Below are positions 34,756-44,629 of a DNA stretch of 64,000 nt, piece by piece. This stretch comes from Spirochaetales bacterium. GTDB taxonomy: Bacteria; Spirochaetota; Leptospiria; Leptospirales; Leptonemataceae. Each line of letters starts with the position of its first letter. The stretch's first letter is position 1. The stretch spans positions 20,478 through 84,477 of the forward strand of contig JACKOY010000018.1 in the NCBI GenBank assembly GCA_024233935.1, in the 5' to 3' direction. The position numbers and the translations under genes are program-made. Below the pieces are notes generated by a model, which did not search any database, was not told the origin of the DNA, and saw only the letters and a program-made list of their open reading frames with translations.

Positions 34756-36136
34756 TCTTGTCTTCCGTACAGTGGGAGAGCGTACGAGTGACGTGGCTCT
34801 CCAGATGGCCATTAAGAACATCCAGCCCAACAAGGTGCATGTGTTGGATAACGTGCGTCCGTTCTGGCGCACCGTGCATGAGATGCTCCGCATTAATCAC
34901 GATTGCGACTTCGTGGTCTACCTGGACGCGGACTCAATAATTCTGGAAGACATGCGGCCGTTCCTGAACTGGAACAACCGCGCCTATGTCGACTGTTATG
35001 TGCATGATCGTTTTCGCGGAAAGGTGCATTGCGGTTGCCACATCACACGCATTGATCTGGTGCGCGAGATGGCAAAGGTGGCGCCGCCGGTGGACGATCT
35101 GCCGTACGTGCTGCGCCCCGAATCGCGCATCCGGTCCTTTGCGCTACAGGAATTGAACGAGTCCAAGTACGTGCATAACTTCGCAATCCTGCACGATCAC
35201 TTTCAGTCTTTTTACGATATCTTTCAGAAGTACGGCCTCCGAGAATTACGTTGCCGCACCCCGGAAAAGCTGGCCTTGCTTGAGTCCGCGCAACAATTCT
35301 GGACCGACGAGCCGGACTACGAGGTCGCCCAACTGGCTCTGGAGCACGCGCGGGAGCATGTGCCGCTTGACGCACCGCCATCGACCGTAAACGCCTACAT
35401 TGAACGTCTACCCGAGTACGCGCGGGATGTAATGTTACGCCACGCTATTAAGGAAAAAGCAGGTTTCAGTATGGAAGAACTCGATCGAGCCGAAGCGCGC
35501 TTGCAACAACCGCGCAAAAACTTCAATAAAGTCTTTGGTTTGGGACTCAGCCGAACCGGCACGCGTAGTCTGACGGCGGGCCTGCAGTACCTGGGCTTCA
35601 ACATCAGCCATTATCCAACGGACGAGCAGACCTTTCAGGAGCTGGCCCGCGGTGATCACCGTTTCAGTCTGCTCGAAATGCACGACGGCATGACCGATAT
35701 TACCGTCGCGCCCTACTATGAGGAACTGGATCGACTTTACCCGGGCAGCAAGTTTGTTCTAACTGTCCGGGACGAAGAAACATGGCTGCAGTCCTGCGAA
35801 AACCATTGGAGCGGGCGCGATGCCTTCGCTCCAACGAAGGGCAGTTCCGAAGAATCTCACATGAAAATTCGGCGCTTTTTGAGGGCCGCCGTTTATGGCT
35901 GTTATGATTTTCAGCCAGAGCGTTTCGCCCGCGTTTACCGTAAACACGTCGATCAGGTTTTGGACTACTTTCGCGACCGACCCGAAGACCTCCTGGTGAT
36001 GAATGTTGTAGGCGGCGAAGGATTCGAAAAGCTCTGTCCGTTTCTGGGCCTGCCAATTCCGATCAAGCCGTTCCCCCACAAAGGCAATCGCCTGACGGAA
36101 CAGTTACAGGGCGCCAACCCGGCACCGGCGGGCTAG
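34742..36136 (+). CDS. Glycosyltransferase-like / sulfotransferase fusion
   Basis: A 464-residue two-part protein. The N-terminal half (about 1-240) looks like a GT-A glycosyltransferase: DFVVYLDADSIILEDM gives a DAD metal motif at 62-64. The C-terminal half (about 262-450) is a sulfotransferase: GLGLSRTGTRSLTAGLQYLGF is the phosphosulfate loop, with LTVRDEETWLQSCENHW following as in the family of P-loop sulfotransferases with this loop. It may add a sugar and sulfate it, or the first domain may only bind. Overlap with the previous gene (14 bases) and a 9-base gap to the ABC gene place it in one operon. Confidence 0.75.
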   Translation: MNRVDLVFRTVGERTSDVALQMAIKNIQPNKVHVLDNVRPFWRTVHEMLRINHDCDFVVYLDADSIILEDMRPFLNWNNRAYVDCYVHDRFRGKVHCGCHITRIDLVREMAKVAPPVDDLPYVLRPESRIRSFALQELNESKYVHNFAILHDHFQSFYDIFQKYGLRELRCRTPEKLALLESAQQFWTDEPDYEVAQLALEHAREHVPLDAPPSTVNAYIERLPEYARDVMLRHAIKEKAGFSMEELDRAEARLQQPRKNFNKVFGLGLSRTGTRSLTAGLQYLGFNISHYPTDEQTFQELARGDHRFSLLEMHDGMTDITVAPYYEELDRLYPGSKFVLTVRDEETWLQSCENHWSGRDAFAPTKGSSEESHMKIRRFLRAAVYGCYDFQPERFARVYRKHVDQVLDYFRDRPEDLLVMNVVGGEGFEKLCPFLGLPIPIKPFPHKGNRLTEQLQGANPAPAG

Positions 36137-36145
36137 TTCCTCCCA

Positions 36146-37939
36146 ATGACCCGGGATCTGGCGCGCGTACTTCGCGACGTTGGCCGCACACTTAAGCTCG
36201 TTTGGACGACGCGGGCCGGTGCGATGCTGGCCCTTGCCTTACTCACGGTCATTAGCGGAGTTGTCCCCAACATCGCCGCTTACGTCGGCAAGCTGATCAT
36301 CGACGCCATCGTGACTGTCACTCAAAACGGGAGTGGCAGTCATACGGCCGTTTACGTGCTGGTTGGCGTCGAGGCCGCCCTCATGATTTTGCTGTCTGCC
36401 AGCCAGCGCGCTTCGCAGCTTCTGGCTCTTGTTCTGCAACTGGCGCTGGGACACGAAGTCAGCCTGCGCATCCTCAGGCGTTCCGTGCGTCTTTCTCTGA
36501 CACAAATCGAAGACCCGGACGTAAACGACCTACTGGGTCGCGCGCGCAGCGAAGCCAAATCGAGACCGGCGGTGCTGATTCAACGGCTTCTTGGTCTGGG
36601 CCGGTTGCTGGTCCTTGTAGTGGGGCAATGCTATTTGCTGCTGCGCTTTTCACCGTGGGCGGTCCTGGCTTTGCTTGGTTCCGGCCTGCCGGCTTTTCTC
36701 ACGGAGCTGCATTTTTCGGAGACCCTTTACAAGAAGCGACACGCCCGCGCCGAGGAGCGGCGCCGCATGAGTTATCTGGAGAACGTACTGACCTGGGACA
36801 AATTTTTGCCCGAGATTCGACTGCTGGCCCTCGGTGGCGAATTTTTGCGGCGATACCGGGAATCTTTCGAGGCCTCCTTTGCCGAGGATCGGCGCGCGCT
36901 CAGGAACCGCGGGATCTGGGGAGTGGTCTTGCTGGCTCTGGGAACCGGCGCTTTCTACGGCGCCTACGTCTGGGTGGTTCGGGCGACCCTGGACGGACAA
37001 CTAAGTCTCGGTGAAATGACGATGTACCTGGTAATCTTCCGACAGGGCCAGGCTTCCATCACGTCCACCCTCACGACCATCAGCGGCCTGTACGAGGACT
37101 CGCTGTATCTGGCGAACCTGTTCGACTTTCTGGATCTGCCTGAGGATGCCCCGACCGGCAGCCACAGGGTCGGCCTGTCCCGCGAGCGCGGCCTTGCGGC
37201 CAATCGTGTTTCGTATACCTATCCGGATCAGCCCCTTCCGGCTGTTCGGGATCTGAGTCTTGCGATTGCTCCGGGCGAAAAGGTGGCTCTGGTAGGCGCC
37301 AATGGCTCCGGGAAAAGCACGTTGATTCGACTCCTGACAGGCTTGCTCCGGCCTACCAGCGGCACAATCACTCTGGATGGGCGTCCGCTGCAGGAGTGGG
37401 ACGAGGCCACCGTGCGCCGTCGCATTGGGATTATCTTCCAGGATTTCAATCGCTACAAGCTGACGCTCGGGGAAAACATCGGTGCCGGCAATGTGGACCA
37501 GTTCGGAAACCGTGAGGCGTGGCAGGCGGCCCTGGACCGGACCGGATTCAGCAACATGTTGGACGATATGCCCCTGGGCTTTGACACCGTGCTCGGTCGG
37601 AAATTCTCCGGAAGCCAGGAACTCTCGGGTGGGCAATGGCAAAAAGTCGCCCTCGCCCGCGCGTTCATGCAGAGCCAGGCCGACATCGTTCTTCTGGACG
37701 AACCCACTTCTGCCCTTGATGCCGAAAGCGAGGCCCGCGTCTTTGAGCGCCTGCGCAATGCGCGCGGTGGCCAGAGCCTTATCCTTGTTACGCATCGACT
37801 CTCAACCGCACGCCTGGCCGATCGCATCGTGCTTCTTGACCGCGGACAAATCCTCGAAGAAGGATCGCACGAGGATCTGCTGGCACGCCGGGGAAAGTAT
37901 GCCGAACTCTTTGACCTTCAGAAGGGCGGCTACGAGTAG
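36146..37939 (+). CDS. ABC exporter half-transporter (membrane plus ATPase domains)
   Basis: A 597-residue ABC exporter with a type IV membrane domain (about 1-335, six helices) and a C-terminal ATPase. Walker A is GANGSGKST (near 383), the signature LSGGQWQKVALARA (near 493), Walker B DIVLLDEPTSALD (near 513) and the H-loop THRLS. It should work as a homodimer exporting a lipid, glycolipid or peptide. As last gene of the cysC-sulfotransferase-fusion operon, it is the natural exporter of the sulfated product. No peptidase C39 domain is present, which argues against a classical peptide exporter. Confidence 0.9.
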   Translation: MTRDLARVLRDVGRTLKLVWTTRAGAMLALALLTVISGVVPNIAAYVGKLIIDAIVTVTQNGSGSHTAVYVLVGVEAALMILLSASQRASQLLALVLQLALGHEVSLRILRRSVRLSLTQIEDPDVNDLLGRARSEAKSRPAVLIQRLLGLGRLLVLVVGQCYLLLRFSPWAVLALLGSGLPAFLTELHFSETLYKKRHARAEERRRMSYLENVLTWDKFLPEIRLLALGGEFLRRYRESFEASFAEDRRALRNRGIWGVVLLALGTGAFYGAYVWVVRATLDGQLSLGEMTMYLVIFRQGQASITSTLTTISGLYEDSLYLANLFDFLDLPEDAPTGSHRVGLSRERGLAANRVSYTYPDQPLPAVRDLSLAIAPGEKVALVGANGSGKSTLIRLLTGLLRPTSGTITLDGRPLQEWDEATVRRRIGIIFQDFNRYKLTLGENIGAGNVDQFGNREAWQAALDRTGFSNMLDDMPLGFDTVLGRKFSGSQELSGGQWQKVALARAFMQSQADIVLLDEPTSALDAESEARVFERLRNARGGQSLILVTHRLSTARLADRIVLLDRGQILEEGSHEDLLARRGKYAELFDLQKGGYE

Positions 37940-38002
37940 CAAGCGCGGGCCGGGCTAAAATTCCTTGCCACCGGACCTACTTGCAGGCGGAATCCGGGTC
38001 AA

Positions 38003-41000
38003 ATGCGTCCCAGAAAATCGGCAACCCGCCGCCTACTGCTTCTTTTGCTTCCTCTGATGGCCGCCTGGCCCGGGATCGGAAATGCTGACACTGACCCGGC
38101 CTTTTATCTGGCAACGGATCGGAGCTTCGGGCCAGGCGAGACGGCCTATGTAAATTTGGAAGGCCCCGGTAATCGCGCCGTGGAATTCCGCGTCTACCGC
38201 GTGGACCAACCGATCACCTTTCTGCTGCGCGATGTACAATCGCGCATTGTTCGCAAGCGCCAGGTGGAAGCCCAGGCCGACCCCCTGGCGATCCTGAGCG
38301 CTTCCTGGGACCTTTTGCGACGAGAGGTCCGCAAAGTCGCCCGGCAGGAATTGGCGACGAGCACACGCAGCCAGTTGCGGGCGGCAACGCGGGTCAACCT
38401 GGAGCCTCCGCAGAACCCGGCCCCGCTGGCTACTCCCGCACGATTGTCAGAGCACACCTTTCTGCGATCGTTTTCTGTTCCCACCATTGACAGTGAATGG
38501 GCCTATCGACGGGTACCGGTCCCGATTGGCGAAAGTGGTGTGTACCTGGTCGAAGTCGTTTCGGGAGCCCAGGTCGCCCATACGCTTCTGATCCGCTCGG
38601 GCCTGACTTTTCTCGTGAAGCAATCCAACGAGGGCACGGTACTTTTTGCAGCCGATCGCGTTACCGGTGAACCCGTGGCTGATGCACGTGTGTTCATCTA
38701 CGACAAACGCAGCGGCAATCGGGTGGGGGCCGGGGCTACGGATAGTTCGGGAATCTTTCGCCATCGTGGAGCCTCTCCGGACCAGAGCCTGGTGATTCTG
38801 GAAAGCGCCGGCCAATTCGCAGTCTCCGATCCCGATTTTTTTACGAGCTCCTTCTACGGCACAGGCGGGACCCGGGCCCTCATCTACACCGATCGCCCGA
38901 TTTACCGGCCCGGTGACGAAGTCTTTTTCAAGGCCCTGTTTCGCGAGTTTCGGGCCCAGAATTATCGACCCGTGGCCGGCGGCGCCACCTACAGCATTTT
39001 TGATCCGGACGGAACTCTGATCTTCGAAAACCGCCCGTTGATTCTCGGCGGTGCGGGCACCGGCAGCGAAAGGTTCCAGCTGCCGCCAACAACGTCCCGC
39101 AATCTGGGTATATACAACCTGGTCGTGAACTATCAGAGCCGGCCTTTTTCAGCTGAGTTTCGCGTCGACGCTTACCGCAAACCCGAGTTCAAAGTCGAAG
39201 TCAGTACGCCGCGCGCTTCCTACCAGCAGGGACAGACCGTTCCGCTTCGCATCCAGGCCCGTTATTACTACGGTCGCCCTCTGGCCGGGGCCTCAGTGAA
39301 CATTCGCGTGTTTCGCACGCCTAAATACGATTACTCGCCGGTGGGCCATTTTGCGGGGGAGGCAGCCGCGACTTACTACGCGCAAACCGGCGGCGCAACA
39401 AGCCGTGATCTGGTGCTGGATCGAAACGAGACACTCGACTCCGACGGCGGCTTTGCGTTCGATTTTGATGCAGGCGAAATTGGCGATGATTTTACCTACC
39501 GCGTACTGGCTACGATCACCACCGACAACGAGACGATCACGGGGGCCGGGGCATTTTCCATCAATCGCAGTCCTTTCTTTGTGCGGGTCATGCGCGAAAG
39601 CCAGGTTTATGGTCCCGGAGAGGAGGCGCGGTTTACAATTCGCCTGATTCCCTATGAAAGCGCGCTTTCGGAACAGGAGCGCCGTGAGCTGCTTTCCAAC
39701 CGCCGGGTCGAAGCAACCCTGTATCGACGTTCGTTTCACTGGATTTCTCAGGAAAGCGGTCGAGAACGCATAGGCGTCGTAAACGAGACCACGAATGAAA
39801 CGGGAGAAGCCTCATTTGCCTTTGCATTGCCCGCCGCCGGCAACTATGTAATGAACATCAACGCCGCGGGGCCGGGGGGCGCCACAACCTCCAATGAGGT
39901 GACGCTCTGGGCCTCGGGTCGGCAGGACACGATCGAAACCCCCGTGCAGGAAATTAGTCTGACACCGGGCCAGGATCTCTATCGGGTCGGGGATATGGCC
40001 GAGGTTCTGGTCGTGAGTCCGGTGGCGGACGGGACTCTCTTTATCAGCGTGGAAGGCAGCCGCCTGTATCATCAGGAAACGGTGCGCCTCGAAGGCAATA
40101 CGTACCGCTATCGCGTGCGCGTGAGCGAGGAGTTGTCCCCCAATTTTGTGTTTTCGGCCGCCATGTTTCGGGATGGCAAAACCTATCAAAACGAAATCAA
40201 GATCGTAGCGCCACCGGTTGACCGATTCCTGACCGTACGCATCAGTTCGGATCAGCCGGTCTACAGGCCCGGCGAAGAGGTGACGCTGAAAGTCGAAACG
40301 CTCGACCAGGAAGGCAATGGAGTGCCGGCCGAAGTCTCGATCGGCGTGGTCGATGCCGCCCTGTATCAGTTGCAGGCCGATCCCACCCCACGACTGGCCG
40401 AGTTTTTTTACCACATGCGCCGCAACAATGTCACCACATCGCTCTCCAACGCGTACCGTTTCTTTGGCTATTCCGAGGAAAGGCGCCTCGACCTGGCACT
40501 CAGGCGACGATCGGTGCCGGCCCTGACTTCCCTCAAGGACAGTGGCCTCGAGGAACGGCGCAACTTTCGCGATCAGACCTACTGGAATGCCAGTCTCAAT
40601 ACCGATCGCTCCGGTCGCGCCAGCGTAAGCTTCCGACTCGCCGACAACCTGACGGAATGGCGTGTGACGGCCCGGGCCATCACCAGCGATACGCGCGTCG
40701 GAGAAACTACATACAGCTTTCGGGCCCGCAAAGATCTCCAGATCCAACCGGGGCTGCCGGCGTATTTTCTGGAGGGCCAGGATCAGGTCATCTCGGCGAC
40801 GATCAGCAACCTTACGGCCGACCGACATGAGGTGGCAACTCGTCTGCGCGTGAGCGGAGGCAGTGTCATCGGTCAGTCCACGCAGGATCTGACGCTCGAA
40901 CCAGGCGCCGAGCAGGCGGTCTATTTCACAATCCGCCCTGCGGCCGGCGCTGAAAGCGTACAGTTGGGTTTGAGCGCCACCAGTGGTCAGATCCAGGACG

Positions 41001-42628
41001 CCACCGAAAACGAATTGGCGGTGCGACCGGCGGGACTGCAGCGCACAGTCACAGCCCACAGCGTGCTCGAAAGCGGAGCCAGCACCGACGTGCTGTCCCT
41101 CGAACTCCCGACCGGGACCGAGCAGGCCCAACTGATCATCCGCCTGAATCCCGGCGAAGGCATCGCTGTTCGACAGGCTCTGGTATATCTGGCCGATTAT
41201 CCGTGGGGATGCATTGAACAGACCATGAGTCGCTTCCTGCCGCTCATGGCTGCGTCACGGGTCGGCTACGTGAATCCCCGGCTAAAACAAAGGTTGCCCG
41301 AAATGGTGGAGTGGGGTCTGGCCGGCATCCGCCAGTTGCAAAACCGCGATGGATCCTGGGGTTGGTACGGAGCCGACACCTCCGGGAATGTGCTCATGAC
41401 CGCCTATGTCTATCGCGGCCTGGCAATCGCGAAGAGTCTGGGTTACGATTTCGAAAGCCGGCTTATGGATCTCAGTCGCAGTTATCTCTACCAGGCGCTG
41501 GCAGATAATACCTTCGCCGTATTTGACCGGGCCTTCATCCTCTATTGTCTCTCCGAAGGTGGGCCGGTTTCGGAAAGCATGCTGGCCTCCCTCGAAAGAG
41601 ACCTGTCCTCGCCCGAACTCACAAACTACGGCCGGGCTCTTATCGCGCTCACGCTCCTGAACCATGAACAGACCGAAAAAGCGCGTACGATCGTCACGGA
41701 TGTTCTGGGACGGAGTTCCCTCGCGGCGACGGAAACCGGCCGCCTGTTTACAAGTGTGAGCTCCCCGAATTGGGCCAACGACCAGGTCGAACTAACGGCC
41801 ACATTGCTTGAGGCCACCGTGCGACTGCGTATGGCGCCAGCTATTCAAAGCAACCTGGCAGCGACCCTGCTTCGCAATCGTAATGGGGTGGCCTGGAACA
41901 ATTCGCGGGATACTGCCTTCGCCGTGCTGGCGCTGACCCAAAAACTGCGCGTCGATAGTCAGGCGGCGGCCACGGCAAGATTGCGGGTCAGCGTCAACGG
42001 TCGCCTGGCCCGGGAATTCAGCGTGAGCACAAATACTCTGGATGATGGCGAGCTCCTGCTGGAGGTGCAGGGGGCTGCCCTTCAATCGGGCACGAACCGC
42101 GTTGAGATCGAAAAGATCGACGGGCCGGCGGTGTACGCCTCGGCGATTTTGACATTCGTTGATCGCTCGGACTCCCTGGCTGCGGAGCAACAAGGGATAT
42201 CGATTACCCGTTCGTACGAGCGCATCAACGTCAGCCGGGAAGGTAGCGAATTGGAGCTATCACGCACGCGCACAGACCGTTTTCGGCAGGGAGATCTGGT
42301 TCTGGTTACACTCACGGTGCGCTCGGAGAATCCAGGCGCCGCGTACTATCAGATTGAAGACAGTTTTCCTCCGGGCTTTTCGCCGCTTCAGGACGATGGC
42401 GATTACTATTCTTCCGACCTGCGCAGCGGCTATGAAGCCCGTCAGTTTCAAGAGGACCGCGCGATCTTTTTTCGGGCGGGCCCCACACAATCCTTTACAA
42501 TGCGCTACTTTCTGCGGGCGGATCTGCCAGGACAATACCGGGCGCTTCCGTCCCGGGCCTTGTTCATGTACTATCCCGAACTATACGGAACGACCGCCGA
42601 CCAGGGCCTCACGGTGGAGCGCCGCTAA
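38003..42628 (+). CDS. yfaS: Bacterial alpha-2-macroglobulin, YfaS-like, with thioester motif
   Basis: A 1541-residue periplasmic protein with a Sec signal (RRLLLLLLPLMAAWPGIGNA), close to E. coli YfaS (about 1530). Macroglobulin-like domains fill the N-terminal half: YTDRPIYRPGDEVFFKALFRE and VYRPGEEVTLKVETLD are typical. A bait-like region lies near 800-860. The C-terminal complement-like domain begins near 1050 and holds CIEQ (Cys1070 in YPWGCIEQTMSRFLP), the internal thioester motif, which E. coli YfaS is reported to lack. It would trap attacking proteases. Its stop overlaps the yfaP start (TAATG). Confidence 0.9.
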   Translation: MRPRKSATRRLLLLLLPLMAAWPGIGNADTDPAFYLATDRSFGPGETAYVNLEGPGNRAVEFRVYRVDQPITFLLRDVQSRIVRKRQVEAQADPLAILSASWDLLRREVRKVARQELATSTRSQLRAATRVNLEPPQNPAPLATPARLSEHTFLRSFSVPTIDSEWAYRRVPVPIGESGVYLVEVVSGAQVAHTLLIRSGLTFLVKQSNEGTVLFAADRVTGEPVADARVFIYDKRSGNRVGAGATDSSGIFRHRGASPDQSLVILESAGQFAVSDPDFFTSSFYGTGGTRALIYTDRPIYRPGDEVFFKALFREFRAQNYRPVAGGATYSIFDPDGTLIFENRPLILGGAGTGSERFQLPPTTSRNLGIYNLVVNYQSRPFSAEFRVDAYRKPEFKVEVSTPRASYQQGQTVPLRIQARYYYGRPLAGASVNIRVFRTPKYDYSPVGHFAGEAAATYYAQTGGATSRDLVLDRNETLDSDGGFAFDFDAGEIGDDFTYRVLATITTDNETITGAGAFSINRSPFFVRVMRESQVYGPGEEARFTIRLIPYESALSEQERRELLSNRRVEATLYRRSFHWISQESGRERIGVVNETTNETGEASFAFALPAAGNYVMNINAAGPGGATTSNEVTLWASGRQDTIETPVQEISLTPGQDLYRVGDMAEVLVVSPVADGTLFISVEGSRLYHQETVRLEGNTYRYRVRVSEELSPNFVFSAAMFRDGKTYQNEIKIVAPPVDRFLTVRISSDQPVYRPGEEVTLKVETLDQEGNGVPAEVSIGVVDAALYQLQADPTPRLAEFFYHMRRNNVTTSLSNAYRFFGYSEERRLDLALRRRSVPALTSLKDSGLEERRNFRDQTYWNASLNTDRSGRASVSFRLADNLTEWRVTARAITSDTRVGETTYSFRARKDLQIQPGLPAYFLEGQDQVISATISNLTADRHEVATRLRVSGGSVIGQSTQDLTLEPGAEQAVYFTIRPAAGAESVQLGLSATSGQIQDATENELAVRPAGLQRTVTAHSVLESGASTDVLSLELPTGTEQAQLIIRLNPGEGIAVRQALVYLADYPWGCIEQTMSRFLPLMAASRVGYVNPRLKQRLPEMVEWGLAGIRQLQNRDGSWGWYGADTSGNVLMTAYVYRGLAIAKSLGYDFESRLMDLSRSYLYQALADNTFAVFDRAFILYCLSEGGPVSESMLASLERDLSSPELTNYGRALIALTLLNHEQTEKARTIVTDVLGRSSLAATETGRLFTSVSSPNWANDQVELTATLLEATVRLRMAPAIQSNLAATLLRNRNGVAWNNSRDTAFAVLALTQKLRVDSQAAATARLRVSVNGRLAREFSVSTNTLDDGELLLEVQGAALQSGTNRVEIEKIDGPAVYASAILTFVDRSDSLAAEQQGISITRSYERINVSREGSELELSRTRTDRFRQGDLVLVTLTVRSENPGAAYYQIEDSFPPGFSPLQDDGDYYSSDLRSGYEARQFQEDRAIFFRAGPTQSFTMRYFLRADLPGQYRALPSRALFMYYPELYGTTADQGLTVERR

Positions 42629-43305
42629 TGCGTACCAACGTCATACTGCTCCTCTTGCTCTCGGTCCTTTCAGCGCCGACACGTCCGGCCCACGCGGCAA
42701 CCGTACGCATCGAAACGCCCCGCGGCGGCTACACATCCAGCAGTAGCCAGCGCGTGGAGGGCTCCGTCTCAGGCGCCCCGGCCCTGAATCGCATGACCTT
42801 GGTCGTCAACGGCATCCCCCAGGACGTGCCCGTGCGCAACGGCCGCTTCGGTGTCGATGTCGTGGTTTCGCCCGGCGAAAACATTCTGGAGGCCCGGGCA
42901 GCGGGCGCCTCGGATCGCATTTCCTTTTTCGCACGCGTGCCGGGCCGTGATGTGAAGATCGTTTTGACCTGGGACGACGCGCGTTATGTAGATCTCTGGG
43001 TCACCGATCCGGACGGCGAACGCTGCTACTGGGCCAACCCCAGCACCGCCGCCGGCGGCAATCTCATTGCAAACGATGAAACCGGCTTCGGGCCGCAAAT
43101 TTTTACTCTGGCGCGCGCGAAGCCCGGGACTTACAACATCGACGTACAGTACTACTCCAAAGGTTTTGCCCCGGTCAGCCGTGTGAAGATCTACGCCGTA
43201 TTGTATGAAGGAACGCCCCGCGAACGACGTATGCAATGGGATTTTCTTATGACCAGGCAGCACACCGTCTTTCACATTGGCGATTTTGAAATCGCGCCGC
43301 AGTGA
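42628..43305 (+). CDS. yfaP: YfaP-like DUF2135 protein
   Basis: A 225-residue exported protein (signal VILLLLLSVLSAPTRPAHA) of the DUF2135 family. After an immunoglobulin-like part (about 25-105) comes the DUF2135 core: IVLTWDDARYVDLWVTDPDG, GGNLIANDETGFGPQIF, GTYNIDVQYYS. It starts in the stop codon of yfaS, as in enterobacterial yfaS-yfaP gene order, and presumably works with the macroglobulin. Function is unknown. The convergent dehydrogenase gene ends 79 bp further on. Confidence 0.85.
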   Translation: MRTNVILLLLLSVLSAPTRPAHAATVRIETPRGGYTSSSSQRVEGSVSGAPALNRMTLVVNGIPQDVPVRNGRFGVDVVVSPGENILEARAAGASDRISFFARVPGRDVKIVLTWDDARYVDLWVTDPDGERCYWANPSTAAGGNLIANDETGFGPQIFTLARAKPGTYNIDVQYYSKGFAPVSRVKIYAVLYEGTPRERRMQWDFLMTRQHTVFHIGDFEIAPQ

Positions 43306-43384
43306 TGGAGCCGGGCCATCGCACAATGGGCGTTGGACTCTTGATGTAAGAGATGTTTCTTTCGGCCCGACGGACGGCCAAATT

Positions 43385-44629
43385 CTATTCTGGATCCAGT
43401 CGGTAAATGGCCCCACCGCCGAAATCGGCCACGTAGATTTCTCCGTTGGGGTCTCGCGCAAAGGTCGATGGCAGAATCGGCCACTTGCCCAGGCTTACCG
43501 CCGCCGGCACGCGATCGCGCGCGTTTTCGGGTAACTCAATCGCCCACAGGCGACCACTCACAAAGTCACCAAAGACATAACGATTGCGCAGGCCAGGAAT
43601 TCTGGATCCCGTATAGACAAAACCACCGGTAATCGACTGGCCCTCTTCGCGTCCATACTCGTAAATCGGATCGGTAAGCCCGCTCGTTCGGCAGTTTTCC
43701 GGAGGCTCAAAACAATGCGCCGCCTCCCGTATGTTCCAGCCCAGATTGTCACCCGCCAGAACGATATCGACTTCTTCAAATAGATCCTGGCCGACGTCGG
43801 CCACGACCAGTCGGCCACGGGAATCGAAACTAAAACGCCACGGATTACGAAGCCCGATTGCAAACATCTCCGGTCGGTACCCGCTGCGTTCCACAAAGGG
43901 ATTGTCGCGGGGGATGGCGTACGGCCGATCGGTGGCCCATTCATCCACATCAATGCGCAGCATGCTGCCCAAAAGCGTGGCCGGGTTCTGTCCGTTGCCG
44001 CGCGGGTCCGCGCGCCAGCCGCCGTCGCCCCAACCGATGTACAGATATCCATCGGGCCCAAAAGCGACCTGTCCCGCGTTGTGATTCTGGTACGGCTGTT
44101 CGACTTCCATGAGCACGCGCTCGTCGCTCAGGCGGGCCGAAGCCAGGTCCGTCGGACGATCCACGCGCCACTCGGAAACACGACTCACGTCCTGCCCGCG
44201 CACACTGGTCGTGTAATTCACAAACAGACGCCCGTTTGACGAGAACCCTGGATGCAACGCCAGCCCCAGAAGACCCTGCTCGCTGACCGTCGTAACATCA
44301 AAGCGAAAGACCGGTGTCTTGTCTCCGGTCGCGCGGCGCACCAGAAACAGCTGCCCGCCCTTCGTGGCGACGAGCATTTCTTCTCCGCCGGGAACGAACT
44401 GCACGTCCGTGATCTGCGGAAGTTCGGTGGCCACCCGTCGCAGGCTGATCGCAAGGCGCTCGCGGTTCTCGTCAGGTCCCACAAAGATCGGACTGAATTC
44501 ACTCTCGGCCCCTTCGGCCGCGTATTCCGGGGAAACGAGATTGATGATCCAGCGTTGAAGAGGCGCGCAGGACACCGAGACGAGCATACAGAGCGCCAGC
44601 AAGTGCGCAAATCTCATTGAAGCTCTCAT
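43385..44629 (-). CDS. PQQ-type soluble aldose/sugar dehydrogenase, lipoprotein
   Basis: A 414-residue predicted lipoprotein (lipobox VSVSC, Cys21) of the glucose/sorbosone dehydrogenase six-bladed propeller family. SEQGLLGLALHPGF has the catalytic His, and HNAGQVAFGPDGYLYIGWGDGG, NPWRFSFDSRGRLVVADVGQD and YGREEGQSITGGFVYTGSRIPGL are family signatures. It would oxidise aldoses with PQQ at the cell envelope. No PQQ synthesis genes are in the window. The ATG at 44629 overlaps the TGA of the haem lipoprotein gene upstream (ATGA), so the haem protein may be the electron acceptor. A start at 44617 is possible. Confidence 0.82.
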   Translation of the reverse strand: MRASMRFAHLLALCMLVSVSCAPLQRWIINLVSPEYAAEGAESEFSPIFVGPDENRERLAISLRRVATELPQITDVQFVPGGEEMLVATKGGQLFLVRRATGDKTPVFRFDVTTVSEQGLLGLALHPGFSSNGRLFVNYTTSVRGQDVSRVSEWRVDRPTDLASARLSDERVLMEVEQPYQNHNAGQVAFGPDGYLYIGWGDGGWRADPRGNGQNPATLLGSMLRIDVDEWATDRPYAIPRDNPFVERSGYRPEMFAIGLRNPWRFSFDSRGRLVVADVGQDLFEEVDIVLAGDNLGWNIREAAHCFEPPENCRTSGLTDPIYEYGREEGQSITGGFVYTGSRIPGLRNRYVFGDFVSGRLWAIELPENARDRVPAAVSLGKWPILPSTFARDPNGEIYVADFGGGAIYRLDPE

